Below are positions 9,801 to 10,000 of a stretch of 10,000 nt of DNA, piece after piece. Source of the DNA: an uncultured Caldilinea sp. (GTDB lineage: Bacteria; Chloroflexota; Anaerolineae; Caldilineales; Caldilineaceae); assembly GCA_937928035.1 (NCBI GenBank), contig CALFWA010000049.1:1-10000 (forward strand), written 5' to 3'. The stretch's first letter is position 1. The number at the start of each line of letters is the position of its first letter. The notes beneath the pieces were generated by a model. It did not search any database and was not told where the DNA came from. It saw nothing but the letters and a program-made list of their open reading frames with translations. The translations under genes were made by a program, and so were the position numbers.

Positions 9801-9808
9801 AAAGGAGG
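9801..9808 (+). promoter_or_regulatory. strong Shine-Dalgarno of the livH-like gene
   Basis: AAAGGAGG is nearly complementary to the 16S rRNA 3' end. It ends 12 bases before the ATG at 9821, a slightly long spacing. It gives the permease its own strong initiation signal, unlike livG and the synthetase. Confidence 0.7.
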
Positions 9809-9817
9809 TTGACGAAC

Positions 9818-10000
<183 letters not shown>

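Overview
This GC-rich window looks like a chromosomal segment from a member of the Chloroflexota, probably Caldilineae or Anaerolineae. That is an inference. It rests on a secreted-type protein with Pro/Thr linkers of the TPTATPT kind, an SqdX-like glycosyltransferase, a CCCTCTCCC/GGGAGAGGG interspersed hairpin repeat, and a Liv-type ABC operon with an embedded acyl-CoA synthetase. No rRNA, tRNA or CRISPR array is visible.

Layout. Positions 1-391 hold no convincing gene. They carry a G/C-rich hairpin repeat near the left edge and three 13-base iterons with palindromic GAACGTTC-type cores ahead of the first gene. Next come a GT4 glycosyltransferase (392-1561) and a SixA-type histidine phosphatase (1596-2102), both intact and on the plus strand.

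Positions 2100-5500 look like a transport and glycerate-metabolism module in decay. A half-length MFS transporter lies on the minus strand (2124-2738). It runs head-to-head into a type 1 glycerate kinase pseudogene (2815-3999) with two in-frame stops and two frameshifts. A DASS/SLC13-type anion transporter (4059-5459) follows; its last membrane helix appears to have been pushed into another frame by a 2-base CG expansion. That displaced frame stays open into an Asp/Ser/Pro-rich low-complexity protein (about 5492-6811), which ends at a perfect 15-bp hairpin.

The right third is a healthy operon: livG-like ATPase (7062-7835), AMP-forming long-chain-type acyl-CoA synthetase (7832-9754, ATGA overlap with livG) and the start of a livH-like permease (9821 to the window edge). 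The grouping suggests uptake of an organic acid, or another substrate that ends up as a CoA thioester, rather than plain amino acid transport. The substrate cannot be read from the sequence.

The clearest points for follow-up are the clustered gene decay between 2.1 and 5.5 kb, the DASS frameshift and its open-frame junction with the acidic protein, and the iteron block. I see no clear evidence of a wholly new multi-gene system.
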